Position numbers and translations under genes: made by a program. Shown here one piece after another: positions 33,454 to 45,132 of a stretch of 64,000 nt of DNA. The notes below the pieces were generated by a model that saw nothing but the letters and a program-made list of their open reading frames with translations, was not told the DNA's origin and did not search any database. Numbering within the stretch: position 1 is the first letter of the stretch; every line of letters starts with the position of its first letter. The DNA comes from Litsea cubeba. Taxonomy: Eukaryota > Streptophyta > Magnoliopsida > Laurales > Lauraceae. The stretch covers positions 1 to 64,000 of the forward strand of contig WHSA01000944.1 of assembly GCA_012931725.1 (NCBI GenBank), written 5' to 3'.

Positions 33454-34581
33454 GATCCTCAATACCTTTCTTTGTTTTCTCTATTAAAGAAAAAGTTAAA
33501 CATAATTAGTCGGGGTCGGGATCTTACATCCATCGAAATAATTTACCTATGATTTGGCTATTATTGTTTGATCAAATATTAAGTATTCATCATTAATTGC
33601 TAATTAGAAGGGGATCTTTATTATATTTTTAATAAAAATCTCAATTTCTTATATATTAAAAATATTATTTATTTTATATATTAATAAATAAAGGGCCAGG
33701 CCGGCCACCCCAATAGGCTAAGTCAAGTCCTACCTCGACCCTCAAGGATGTGGGCTTTTCAAAATTGGGCCATATCTTACCCTTGGGCTTTAGAAAGAAA
33801 GAAAAAAGCTCTTGAGCTTTGAAGAGTAGAGCAAAGCCGGGCCAGGCCCCCTCGTCAAAGGGGCGAATTGACAGCCCCAAACAACAACCTTTGACAAAAG
33901 AAGAAGCAAAAGAAGAAAAGTGGAGAGGAAGAAATGTTTCGAAACTTTAGGGCATGTTTGGCAATTAACTAGTTAAGTTCAACTAACGTGAATCTAGTTA
34001 AGAAATGACAAGGGGTCATATCAAAAGTACACAATTTCAAAATTCCCTCCGAATTTTAAAAAAAATAAAAAAGCAACTTTCTTTCTCCACTAAAAAATAA
34101 AAAAACTTCACTTCTCTATACAAAAAGTAAAAAATTCAATACCAAACAACTAAAATAAAACACCATCATAACACTTTATATTTGATTCTCTCTTGATTTG
34201 ATACTTCACCTCACCATACTTTAATTCACCATACATCCAAACAGGCAGAGAAAGAAGAGACAACCCCAGTACCGAAAGGAAGTCATCACCTCTCATGTTG
34301 TCGGGCAATCTTCATGAGGGGGACGACCACACGAATTGTAGCTCTCAACTGCCCATCATCCATTGAGTCACGTTGAGCGATATTTATGAGAGCTTGGTCT
34401 AAGCGGCACCCTTAATCATGGCGCATAGCGTGTCAATCATAGGTTTCAACGGAGAGTAAAATATCTAAATCTTGACTGTGGGCTTAAATCCCATATATAC
34501 TCCATACTTAAAAAACGTGCTCCGGCGAAGGGAACAAAATCCTAATAGGAGCTAAATTCCTTGCGGGGCAAGCAAGACTTT
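33454..34581. other. Unassigned sequence
   Basis: No gene seen. The first bases continue the promoter-leader region interrupted at 25032. GGCC-rich words near 33690-33860 look like another decayed hAT MITE, but no TSD was found. The rest is A/T-rich. Confidence 0.4.
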
Positions 34582-34590
34582 TTTTTTAGG

Positions 34591-34792
34591 GATTTTTACC
34601 AAATAATTAAGCTTATATTAGAAATAATCGATTTTATGAAGAAAATTAAGAAAACCACCATTCAGTTGTTCGTACCTGTTTTTTAAACGAAATTACCCTA
34701 GTTGACGAGTAGTCGGCGATATCGTCAACTTAATTGATGATATCGTCAACTAAGTTGACGATATCGTCAACTACCTGTATTTAAACACACGA
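34591..34792. repeat. Left TIR of MULE
   Basis: Inverted match to 42018-42189. Three ATATCGTCAA-type words near 34720-34775, versus one palindrome in the other copies, so the palindromic part is amplified here. Confidence 0.8.
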
Positions 34793-37045
34793 AATTTCTA
34801 AAACACTCTTCTCTCTTTCTCCCATCCATCCATTTCATGGGTTCCCTCCGCCATTTCTCATAGAGGTGCTGTATTTGGATTCAAAAATGTATTTCGTCGA
34901 CACTTTTATCTATCTAGGTTAATTGCTATCCATTTTAGCTGTTCAAAGCGATCAAGAGGGTCTTTCTCCATTATTGTTCACCATTGTGGTTGAGGTTTTT
35001 AGTGTTTTATTTTCAAAGGCAAAAGATCAATCTCACTGGAGGTTTTGAGGTGGACAGAGTGGTGGATGCTATCACACATGCAAAAGGAAAAACAAACATC
35101 AAATTTTATCGGAGGTCTATTCTCTTCTCAGCTACTCTCCCATTTTTTTAGGGTTAGTGTTTCTATTTTCACATTCCCTTATAAACCCCAGCACTAGTTT
35201 TTGTTTCTTTTCCCTCTCTTCCCCCTTCTCTCTCCCAACACTCATTCTCAGCTCTCCCCCCCGACCGGTGCAAGAGCACGTTTAAGGGCAGACCGCCGCT
35301 GCCTTCCAGCTGAGCACCAACAACCGAGCAAAGTCTGGATTCCGATTGCCCCCACAATCCCAACATCTAACCGGATTTCCACTGTGCCAAAGAGGCATCA
35401 CGCTATCTGTAATCTCAGTCTTTTCCTGTACTCTCTCTCCCTCTCTTTCCTAATTTTTTTTTTCTGGAAAGATTAGAGTGATTGATCACCTCCTCGTTGG
35501 CCCTTGCTCTCTCTCGGATGTGTTTCAAAATTGTTACTTTCTCCTTCTTTCTAAGCTGGTCCTATACATTTGTAGTATTTTGAGACCTAATTATTTGATG
35601 AATGTCCCCACAAAGATGTTAGCCTAGTTTACTTACTTGATGTTATTTTTTTACAAGGGGCTGAAGTTGTGTTTCTCGTGCGTGGAATAGGATTAGGATG
35701 TGGGTACAAACTATCATATCTCTATGCTGTGGACATTCCGTGAGCTTCACTGTTTTACTTTATGGTTTTGACTTCATTATGGTTGTGGATATCTTATAAT
35801 GAACAATTATCTCATGAATTTGTGTTCAAGTATAGATGATCTGATGTGCACATAGCTGTTTGTTAAAATTCTGCAGGTGAATCCTATTATTTTTCTTTTG
35901 ATTTCATTGCATGGATGCTCTATTTAGTGCATGGCTATGAATGGTTAATGGGATACTGGAGCAATGCCAACAAAATACACTCTTTTGGTTTTATGGAAAA
36001 TCATTTAAGTGAGTTGGTGATGAAATGGATAGTTCATTCCTTCATATCAACTTAGCAAGTTGTTGACTAATCAACCTCTCTGATGATGCAGACCCTCTTC
36101 ATTGGGGATGGTGAACTCCTCAATCTCATCTTACTAACATCACGTGTTTGGCAGTATATTAAACAAAGAAGTAAACATGCATTATTTCAAGCGATAAAAG
36201 ACAGATCTTGATGATAAGGAAAACAGAAGGAAAGAAATCTAGTTAGGACCCAAAAACGTTAATGTAAAGAAACCTAAGGTGTTACACTCTAATTGAAGCC
36301 TCTCTCGATAACATAAACAACTTAGTTGATTCGAGATCTCGTGAAACCATAAGTAGAAAAGGTTATCCAGATTAATTTAAATATTGAGAGATAGTGACAA
36401 AGCCACTGTGTGTCATTAAATAAGAAAGGAATATTTGACTATGAACCATCCTCCATAAACTTATAAGTTAGAGAATATAGTCTGTGAGGGTGAGGCCACT
36501 ATATGTCATGTTCGTTAGTGGGTCGGTCAGTTGGTTGTAAGGTGCCTTTTTTAGATTATATTATAAAGGGTGAGCATCCATGTCATGGCGGTGACTATTT
36601 GTTTAAGGCTTAAACTTTTAATAATAAAACTTTTAGGGCCATAAACAGAAGGTCATGGTCATTGCTTCATGCCCATGGGAGACTTGCATTTTGTAGCTCT
36701 TGTGAGTTGCTTGTTTATATTTCAGGTATGGGGTACTCATGGCTGGGCCAGTTTGAGCACGACCTGATTCTGGTCTACATTGAACAATGCTTTTAGGCCT
36801 TTGAACTGGACCTACATCTTGTTGTTTGCACAATAACTAAGTGGGCTGTGTTTGGACCTTAAAGGACATGCATTTTGTAAATGGGCTGTGCCTGGGCCTA
36901 GCATTCAGTTCAGATGGCTGGATTGGGGCAGAAAAAGCCTTATTATACTAAGCAGACTACGCTAGACTTTGGTAAACTTGACCCTTCCAGATGCGGCCGT
37001 GAACGGTGATGAGTCATTGCAGGACACTGGACACATTTGATATGT
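34793..37045. other. MULE interior, possible captured gene leader
   Basis: 35169-35480 looks like a captured 5' region: CT-rich leader, GC-rich short exon-like block and then a long A/T-rich intron-like stretch. No protein family is recognised; exon-like AG boundaries near 35877 and 36090 lead to short frames only. Confidence 0.4.
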
Positions 37046-38074
37046 ATGGGCCTCAGGGGCGGCCCTGAGTTTTTGGGGGCCCTAGGCGAGTTCCTAAAGT
37101 GTGGCCATACCCATATACCCACCAATAAATGATAAAAAAATAAAAGATAATTTTTTATTATTATTTGATCGAAAATTAAGTCTAAACTCCTTACCTACTC
37201 TTACCGAATCAGAATTGTGTTTCACATTAACCAATTAACACCAAAATTCAATTACAAAAACTAAGCACTACTGAAAAACTAATGCAAATTGAATACATAG
37301 GACTATGCATTGAAGCCCGTGCGATGCACAGATAAAATCTAATGCAAATTGAAGTTATTATTTTAATTATCAATTGATATAAAAAAAAGTGACTAAACAT
37401 TCAATTAATAGATAATTATATTATATTATTGGTGTTGATAGTTGTCTCATTCCAGATCTTGTTTAAAGCCTAAAATATTTGGACTTCATAAAACATTTGA
37501 TTTTTTCTAGATCTCTATGTTCAAAATCAACTACATGTAAATATGGAGGGTAGGATTGTAAGGCTGGCTATAAAGCAGAAGCCACATTATATATTTATAT
37601 AATGTTCAACTGTTCAAGCATACCATGGGTGTTGGTCATTAAAAGTAATTACATGTGCAACCTAGTCTACATATAAATACACAGACATGGCCATTTATCA
37701 AAAAAATCTCAACCGTCCATGAAACAAAAGGTCAAAAACATAACTTATCTGTGCATTACATCTCAAATAAATTTGGATTCTAAGAAAAACAGAGACCTTA
37801 GTGATGGACCGCGCTCCAATGCTCGGTTCCTACCGAGGTCGGCGGACGTGGGAGTCCGTTTGGTTCCGACCATTTCGTAACCGGGGGGCAGGGGCGTGCA
37901 TCAACATTTCTTTTTTTTGTGTGGGTGTTCCAGATTTTCTATTTTTACTTGGAATTGCAAGTGGTGATCCGGAGATCAACCTTCGCAAGTAAAAAGGAAA
38001 TCAACTTCTTTCAAGTTTTCCATTGCACATATATTTAAGAAAAGAGACATTTTCTTGATTTGCCGTGAAAGGCG

Positions 38075-38162
38075 ATTTTTTTTGGCATTTATAGCCGATT
38101 TTGGCGTTTATAGCCGATTTTTGGCGTTTATAGCCGATTTTGGCGTTTATAGCCGATTTACA
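38075..38162. repeat. 20-bp tandem repeat, 4 copies
   Basis: TTGGCGTTTATAGCCGATTT repeated four times; the relative at 960-1015 has two. Lies in the transcribed U5/R part of the LTR. Confidence 0.85.
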
Positions 38163-39569
38163 ATCCTTATCAATAATGAAAGACAAGAGTTGTGATTTTT
38201 TGTCTCTTTTGAAAAAATACAAACTACAATGAAAAGTAAGAAAAGGAGGATCTAACTTCTCAGGAGATTGTGGGGGACCCGTTAGATTGACGGTCGCAAG
38301 CCATATGTAGGCTTCGCCATCATCCATGCAGATGAGAACAGAGGATGCTATTGATTCGCTTGGCTTGGCTATAACCTCAGGTTTTTAGAGAACAAAGACC
38401 AAAAGAAGGTCCTATGTCCAATGAAAAGCCGAGTAGACGGGCTGAAAAGCCACATCTAAGTTGGCGGCAGAAGGAGAAGGCAAGGACCTTGGGGGGGTAC
38501 CCCCAAGGGACTTTTGTCACCTTGTTGCGGTGGCCGGTGTAGAACTTTCGCAGAGTTTTCTCTCTTTTTCCTTTCTCTGGATTTCTGTGCTTCTGTCTGT
38601 CTGTGTGTTTGTGTTTTTTTTTTTATGATCTGTGTTTTTTCTTCTTGGAGAGCTCTCCTATTTATAGGCTTTTAGGTGGCCATTTAGGAGGGTTTATGAG
38701 CTTTGATTGTCATAAAGCTACATAAAGGGAGGAGTTACAGAATTGAATTCTTTATTTTGTAACTCCTTTTTCTTGGCTTCTGATTGGCCGGAGGATATTG
38801 AGGGCATTTAATCGCCTTTAATCGCCATGATGGGAGGAGTTTCATGGGTTAAATGCCATGAATCTCTTGACTTGTAACTCCCGAATGCTTGCTTCTAATT
38901 GGGCCGTCCAAAGAAATGGATTAATGACTGTAATAAAGCTAGTCAATTAATCGCATTAAGTGGTCGCCGAGCAGTTGAAGAGTCGCGGGCCGTGCCACGT
39001 CTTTTGGGATTCTTCTGTCGATGATCATCGATGGATCTTCATGTAGATCGACATCAGATGACCATGTAATTTCAGGTGTTTGTTGCCAACAGCGGGTCGG
39101 TGCCATCTGTCCTGTCGATTTCTCGATCGGTCGGGTAGAAAGCACACTTTTTTTGGTTGACCGGGTGGCGATCAATATTATTTTCGATACTCTTGATGAT
39201 TGACCCGTGTTTTGGACGGATGTCAGAGGACTTGGTGTCTCAAAAGCATGAATTTTGGAAAGTACCAGAGGCTGGGCTCTTCGAATCGCGAAAAAACGGC
39301 GAAAACCGGGGTTTCCAGGGCCTTCCCGGCGACCCCGGGCTCCAAGGTCGCCGGCGACCCTGGGGGTTTTCCCCCCTTTGTGTCCCGTTTTGTGTCCGGT
39401 TTTGCTGTTTTTCAATTCTTTTTCCTTCTGTATTTTTCCTTGACATTTTGACCATTTATTGGCCTGATTTCTTTGTAGGAAACCTGATGAGAATCCTTGC
39501 ATTTTATTTTGCAAAGTTTCCAATTTCCTGAGAAAGCCGAAGACTTTGTCGCGCAGAGCTGCCGATTTT

Positions 39570-40300
39570 CCGTCAGAAGCTGAAACTGGGTCAAACGATG
39601 TCGGAATGACCTGAAGTTTGGTGTGAAGCCTCCTGAGCAATAAATAAGACCAACCATAGGCTTTTGTTTGAGTTTTGAAGCCGTTTGGGGTCCTATCACC
39701 AGTAGACTTGCTTTTTGTCGCGATGAAGATGTCGCGGTTTGATGTGCGGTCAACCGATGTCCGATTGACTTGAAATTTGACAGGGAACCTATTGGAGTCA
39801 TTTTAAGATGATCCATAGGCTCTGTCTTGGAAACCATGCTCCCGGAGAGCTTTGCCGCCGAGAGGCCTGATTTGGCTTCCGAGCGTCAAACTATGGTCAA
39901 ATATTGTGGAAATGACCTGAAAGTTGACGTGTAGCCCTTTATAAGCATTTTGAAGCCGTCCATGTGCTCTATCTGATGAGTAATGGCCTCGGTGGTTCTC
40001 GCCGCCGAGAGGCTTGATTTAGCTGTTCGAGGGTTGATGTAGGGTCAAACGTTGTCGGTTTGACTCGGAACTTGACGTGGAGCCTTTTGGAAGTATTTTG
40101 AGACCATCCATCGGCCCTGATCGAAGATTTGGTGTCTCCGATGCTTTTGCCGCCGAGAGCTCCTTTTCGGCTGTCGGAGAAGCGAAGTTAGGCCAAATGA
40201 TTTTGAAATGGCCCGAAACTTCTTGTGTACTCCTCTTTTGGCTGTCTGGAAGAATCTTGAAGTTTTTGTTTGATTCTGACAAGATTTGATTTTTGGAAGC
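39570..40300. repeat. Diverged 100-130-bp repeats in the solo LTR U3
   Basis: At least five degenerate units share GTCAAAC-TTGT, TGAC(C/T)(T/C)GAAA(C/T)TTGACGTG, AGCCTTTT and CCATCCAT(C/A)GGC-CTGAT. Upstream of the TATA box, so a possible decayed enhancer array. Confidence 0.65.
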
Positions 40301-40799
40301 AGCATTGCCTATTTATGGCAGGTTGCGACTTCATGTAGCTCTTTGGATCTTGAAGAGGCAAAGTGACATTTTTGGTGTCAACACTTAGGAAGCAGAAGAC
40401 ATACCTTGATAGGCAAAGGCAATGGATACAACATAAGTTCAAACTTGAAGGGCCGAGAGAGAGAATCTGAGAATGGCATGTGTTAGAGGAAGAGGAAGAA
40501 GCGTTTAAAGATGAGATTTGGGTCGTGACTCTTGAGGAGACGATTTAGCTTTGAAACACGAAGAGCCTCATAACTCATTGATGGAATCAAGGAGATAAAA
40601 ATCCATTACTGCTGTCATGGCATTAGAAATTAGGAATGCTGATGTGGGGCAACGAAATATTAGATCTAAGGTTTTTTTTCTTAACTACTAAGATTTCTTT
40701 CATAACTGTTAGACTTGGGGGCCCCCATTTTTGGCCAAAATTTGGGGCCCCAGCCCACTGCCTGTGTGGGCTGTCCCCAGGGCCGCCCCTGATGGGCCT

Positions 40800-42017
40800 C
40801 AGAGTATTGCTTCAAAAGCCCCAAATGGAAAGTTTCTGCATCATCTTCCCACTTTTTCGTAGGGCCATTAAGCAATTAATACTCCACATCTTCCCACTCC
40901 GGCAAATGTTGCATGATTTATAGGTTGTATGTGATTGGATTTTTGAAATATATGGTGTATTGATTCTTGATTGGACTTGTTTTCCTCTAAAGCATTCAAC
41001 ATTCAACTTTTGTATCATTAACTTAACTAAACTCATTGATAATTAGTGTCAATTTTCTTAATGTTTTAACTGTCTATCAGGTAAAAATGCAGGCCCTTAA
41101 CCAAACAGTTGCTTGACTTGGGTTTAGCCTGCCTTTAAGCATTGGAAATGTCAATTGAAAAACAACTTCGATTAAAAATTAAAAGACAATTGTAAAGAGA
41201 ACCGTGAGCACTAACAAGCAAATAAAAAGTCTAAAACTAACTCCATCTAGAGCATATGTCACTATTCATGGATGCCTATTGTAGCATGGAACAGGTGGTG
41301 ATTTATGGCAACACAAAACTTAGGAAATTCAAGGAAACAAGGTGTGACAACTATTCAAACTTCCAAAATATGGTGTATTCCAAATTCACAATAAGCCCAT
41401 TAGTATGAGCAATGATACCACCCAAACTATCGACTAAAGATACTTTGTCAGGCTAAATTAGCAACAAAAGGAAATTATAGTCATTCTTTCCTACACAACC
41501 ATTTTAGAGGCCTGAAAAGTATACAAACACTTCAAACAAACCTTGGCAAAGCTAGAGATAGAGATAAAAAGCGCCAATATGTGGCAATTAGCATTTGTTT
41601 TCTAAGGAAAAGGAGAACTGGTAATTAACTACAATGAAGCATGTACATATAAAAAATAAAAAAATAAAAAATCACGCATAGTAGTACTATTTCATAAACT
41701 CCCAACTCCAAGTCTCTTCTAGCCTTCTCCATCTAAGATCACTTGCTAAATGAATAGATCATGATAAGGGCACTAATCTACAAGAATCACAAGTGCTCAA
41801 CAATTGGACTCATCAACAAAGGCTGCCCTCTACATTGAATTATCTAAGAATCCCTCCTTTATCTAATAAGAATGAAGGGAAAGCACAAAAAATAAGGAAA
41901 TGAACATACTTGTTGTTGAAGATTAATTTCATAAACTAGATTTAAGAAAGATCTATGAGAAATGGTAGCAGGGAACCCATGAAACGGATGAATGAGAGAA
42001 ATAGAGAATAGTGTTTT
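40800..42017. other. MULE interior, right part
   Basis: A/T-rich, no recognisable gene. Continues the cargo interrupted by the hAT element at 37046. Confidence 0.4.
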
Positions 42018-42196
42018 AGAAAGAAGAATAAGAAATTTCGTGGAATTAAATGTACAGGTGGTTGACGATATCGTCAACTAGGGTAATTTCGTCTAAGAAA
42101 TAGGTACGAACAACTGAATGGTGGTTTTCTTAATTTTTTTCATAAAATTGATTATTTTCAATATAAGCTTAATTATTTGGTAGAATTCCGTTTTTA

Positions 42197-44410
42197 GGAA
42201 AAATTAGCGAAATGTCCCTATAAGTCAATGTTTTCAGCCTCCAGTCCATGCAAAAACTTATTAAGGCATGTCATCCATGTAGCTGGACATATTTCGGCGA
42301 GAGATACAATTGGCATGACTAATTTACCCTTTTAACTATTTTTGGCATAAAATCTTGAAATTTCAAATTTCAAATCTTTTATTATCCCTCAACTTCTTCA
42401 ACCCATATTTCGTCTCATCCTCTCCCAGGCGCAGTCCACCATCCAGCAACCAAAGAGGGAGACTGTGGGGTCCAAGTGGGCCACCAATGGCAGAAAAGAG
42501 AGATTGTTTTCGATCTTTGTTGGGCCACAGATCAAAGATTTCCCGTTCTGGGGAGATCTTGAAGAAGAGTTGCAGAGAAAATCGAAACTTAGGTCTCGAT
42601 TTTTCTATTGTAGAAACTGTTGAGTTCAATCTCGGAATTGCAAACCAGAACATGGAGAGGATCTTGATTATTTCGATTACTGGTCGGAAAGGTTGGCGGA
42701 GAAGAGGAAAGGGATCTGCGCTGCCCAAGTCTTAGTTACAGAGGACTGGGCTTGTGTCGAGGAAGGCGACCGGAAGAAGGGAAATTAGAGGATCTGGTGG
42801 TGATCTGGGCGTTGCCGGAGAAGAAGCGAAGACGCTGCTCGTCGCCTTGCCATCGCCTGAGAGGAAGAAGAACAGATACGATTATTGGGTTTGCCGCACT
42901 TCCCGCCACCTGAGAAGGAGCGGACTGCCGTGACGATCATCGCCGGAGACTCTGCCGTCCACTGTCGCAGTTGTTGCGCCGTGATCGGAGAAAGAGGAGA
43001 GACGCACGTTCTGCTTTTGTTTCCAGAACCAGAACGTGGAGAGGAGAGGAAAACAACCCATGTTCTTTGGGTTCAACTCCGGGTTTGGGCAAGTTCCGCC
43101 TGACCCGTGAAGTAGAAAGCCCAAATAGTAACACGTTGATGTCGACGGTGCTGCGCCATCGCCAGATAAGGAAGGCAGTAGGGCTGTTATATCGTTTTTT
43201 GACAAATCTATATGAGTTTTTGTTAAATTTATCTAATTTTTTTTTTTCAAGTTTATCTGAGTTTTTAACAAATTTATCTGAGTTCTGAAATAAATTTTTT
43301 CCGAGTTTTGGACAAATCTATCTGAGTTTTTAGCTAATTTATCTGAGTTCTGGAACAAATTTATCTGAGTTCTAGAAAAATCTAACTGAAAGTTTTTGAA
43401 AAATTTATTTGAGTTTATGGCAAATTTTTCTGAAATTTAGAAAGGTAGTAGGGTTGTGATATCATTTTTGACAAATCTGTATGAGTTTTTATGAAATTTA
43501 TATGAGTTTTTGTGAAATTTATCTAAGTTTTTCTCAAGTTTATCTGAGTTTTTAACAAATTTATCTGAGTTTTTTTTTTATTTTCTGTCAAATTTATCTG
43601 AGTTTTACGCAAATTTGTCTGAGTTTTGAAACAAATTTCTCCGAGTTCTGGACAAATCTATATGAGTTTTTGGCTAATTTATCTGAGTTCTAGAATAAAT
43701 TTATCTGAGTTCTGGAAAAATCTAACTGAGTTTTTGGCAAATTTATTTGAGTTTATGATAATTTTTTTTTGAAATTTAAAAAATTGGTTTATCTTAGTTT
43801 TGGCAAATGTATTTGCATTTTTTTATATTTATTTACGTTTTTTAATTTTATTTGCGTCTTTTGAAATTTATTTACATTTTTTGAAATTTATTTGGATATT
43901 TTAAAATTGATTTTCATATTTTAAAATTGATTTTCATCTTTTAAAATTTATTTGGATCTTTTGAAATTTATTTGCATATTTTTAAATTGATTTTCAACTT
44001 TTGAAATTTATTTATATTTTTTAAAACTTATTCGCGTCTTTTTAAATTTCTCTGCATTCTTTATGAAATTTATTTGATATTTTTTGAAATTATTTCCTTT
44101 TTTGAAATTATTTGCTTTGATATTCTTTCGAATTTATTTGTAATTTTCTAATTTATTTTTATTTTTTAATTTTATTTACGTATTTTGAAATTTATTTTCG
44201 TCTTTTAAAATTTATTTGGATCTTTTTAAATTTATTTACATTTTTTGAGATTTATTTGGATCTTTTGAAATTTATTTGGCCAATTAAATGTTAGTTGACC
44301 ATTATTAGTAGGATATGATTTTGAATCTTGGGATATGATTTTGAAAAAAGAGTAAATTAGATATTTTAGGTCTTCAAATTTGAAAAAAGGACTTTTGACA
44401 CTATGAAAAA
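42197..44410. mobile_element. MULE related to 20912-23083, inverted, right end lost
   Basis: The left end AAATTAGCGAAATGTCCCT matches the right TIR of the 20912 element in inverted form. Then come AACTTATTAAGGC, a GC-rich cargo block (42410-43190), an AAATTTATCTGAGTTTT array (43200-44290) and ATGGTCAACTAACATTTAAT-type sequence near the other end, all in mirrored order. The far end runs into an orphan MULE TIR at 44438, so the TSD is lost. Confidence 0.7.
43200..44290. repeat. Degenerate AAATTTATCTGAGTTTT array
   Basis: Dozens of drifting copies at about 20-25-bp spacing; the right half changes to TTTATTTGCGTCTTTTGAAA forms. Counterpart of 21120-21955. Confidence 0.8.
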
Positions 44411-44437
44411 AGATTGTTTTAAAAAAAAGAAGAAGAA

Positions 44438-44600
44438 ATTTCGCGGGTTTAAATATAGATAGTTGACGATATCGTCAACTAAGGTAATTTCGTCCAAAAA
44501 ATAGGTACGAACAACTGAATGGTGGTTTTCTTAATTTTTTATCATAAAATTGATTATTTTCGATATAAACTTAAATATTTGGTAAAATTCCTTTTTTTTA
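44438..44600. mobile_element. Orphan MULE right TIR
   Basis: Third copy of the TIR at 34591/42189: GTTGACGATATCGTCAAC, GGTACGAACAACTGAATGGT, ending GGTAAAATTCC. No facing left TIR is nearby, so it is a remnant or the end of a larger unresolved element. Confidence 0.7.
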
Positions 44601-44629
44601 TATGGAGAATAGAAATAGATAAACGAGAG

Positions 44630-45070
44630 AGAGACCTTCACTTAAAAACCTCCTCTGAAATAAAAGAAAGAAAAAAAAAAAAAAACTCGCATTATCATCA
44701 ATCCAGCCGTCCGAACTACCTTCACTTAAAAACCTCCTCTGAAATAAAAGAAAAAAAAAAAAAAAAAACTCGCATTATCATCAATCCAGCCGTCCGAACT
44801 AGGGATGTCAACATGAATTCTCTTCCTCGGTTCCGATCTATCATAAGAATCTCTCCTCCTCCTATCCTCCGAACTAGGGTTTTCAATATGAATTCTCTTC
44901 CTCGGTTCCGATCTATCATAAGACCACCACGACTCGCAATATTTAATAACACAATCTCTCCTCCTCCTATCCTCCGAATTAGGGTTGTCGATATGAATTC
45001 TCTTCCTCGGTTCCGATCTATCATAAGACCACCACGACTCGCAATATTTAATAACACAATCTCTCCTCCT
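44630..45070. repeat. Tandem duplications before the DUF2828 pseudogene
   Basis: An 80-bp unit (CTTCACTTAAAAACCTCCTC start, with A-runs) occurs twice at 44637-44800. A unit beginning ATGAATTCTCTTCCTCGG occurs three times (44812, 44888, 44993); the last two share about 105 bp. Open frames here are by-products of the duplications. Confidence 0.8.
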
Positions 45071-45132
45071 CTCCTTCCTGGCCCGTCGGAAATCCACACT
45101 CTTCCAAATCCCGGACCAGCCTTTCACACAAT

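Larger units (their letters stand above)
37797..40388 (-). mobile_element. Solo LTR (2582 bp)
   Basis: 37802-40383, reading on the minus strand TGTTGACACC...GGTCCATCA, flanked by perfect CTTAG repeats (37797-37801, 40384-40388). No internal region, so it arose by LTR-LTR recombination (inference). TATA box on the minus strand at 38659-38667; a G/C palindrome near 38490-38510. Inverted relative of 1-1284. A 233-residue minus-strand frame at 38939-39640 matches nothing I know and is probably chance. Confidence 0.9.
37046..40799. mobile_element. hAT element with 8-bp TSD, split by a solo LTR
   Basis: The element is 37054-40791 with inverted ends CAGGGGCGGCCCTG and its complement. The perfect 8-bp duplication ATGGGCCT lies at 37046-37053 and 40792-40799. 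Without the solo LTR it is about 1.15 kb, with no transposase. Confidence 0.9.
34582..42198. mobile_element. Mutator-like element with long TIRs (about 7.6 kb with nested elements)
   Basis: Left TIR 34591 to about 34792, right TIR about 42018-42189, about 170-200 bp each and inverted, sharing ACCAAATAATTAAGCTTATA, AGAAAACCACCATTCAGTTG and the palindrome GTTGACGATATCGTCAAC. Flanks TTTTTTAGG (34582-34590) and GTTTTTAGG (42190-42198) are a likely 9-bp TSD with one mismatch. No transposase. The interior holds cargo sequence and a hAT element. Confidence 0.75.

Noticed and set aside
33690..33860. Another GC-rich hAT MITE
   Set aside because: GGCC-rich words only; no pair of inverted ends or 8-bp duplication was found.
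37310..37345. Second Helitron end (GCCCGTGCGATGCAC)
   Set aside because: The motif resembles common plant repeat termini, but no CTAG end or hairpin spacing is present.
38939..39640. 233-residue minus-strand frame in the solo LTR
   Set aside because: It spans the U3 repeats and matches no family I know; the relative at the window start shows no sign of a conserved protein.
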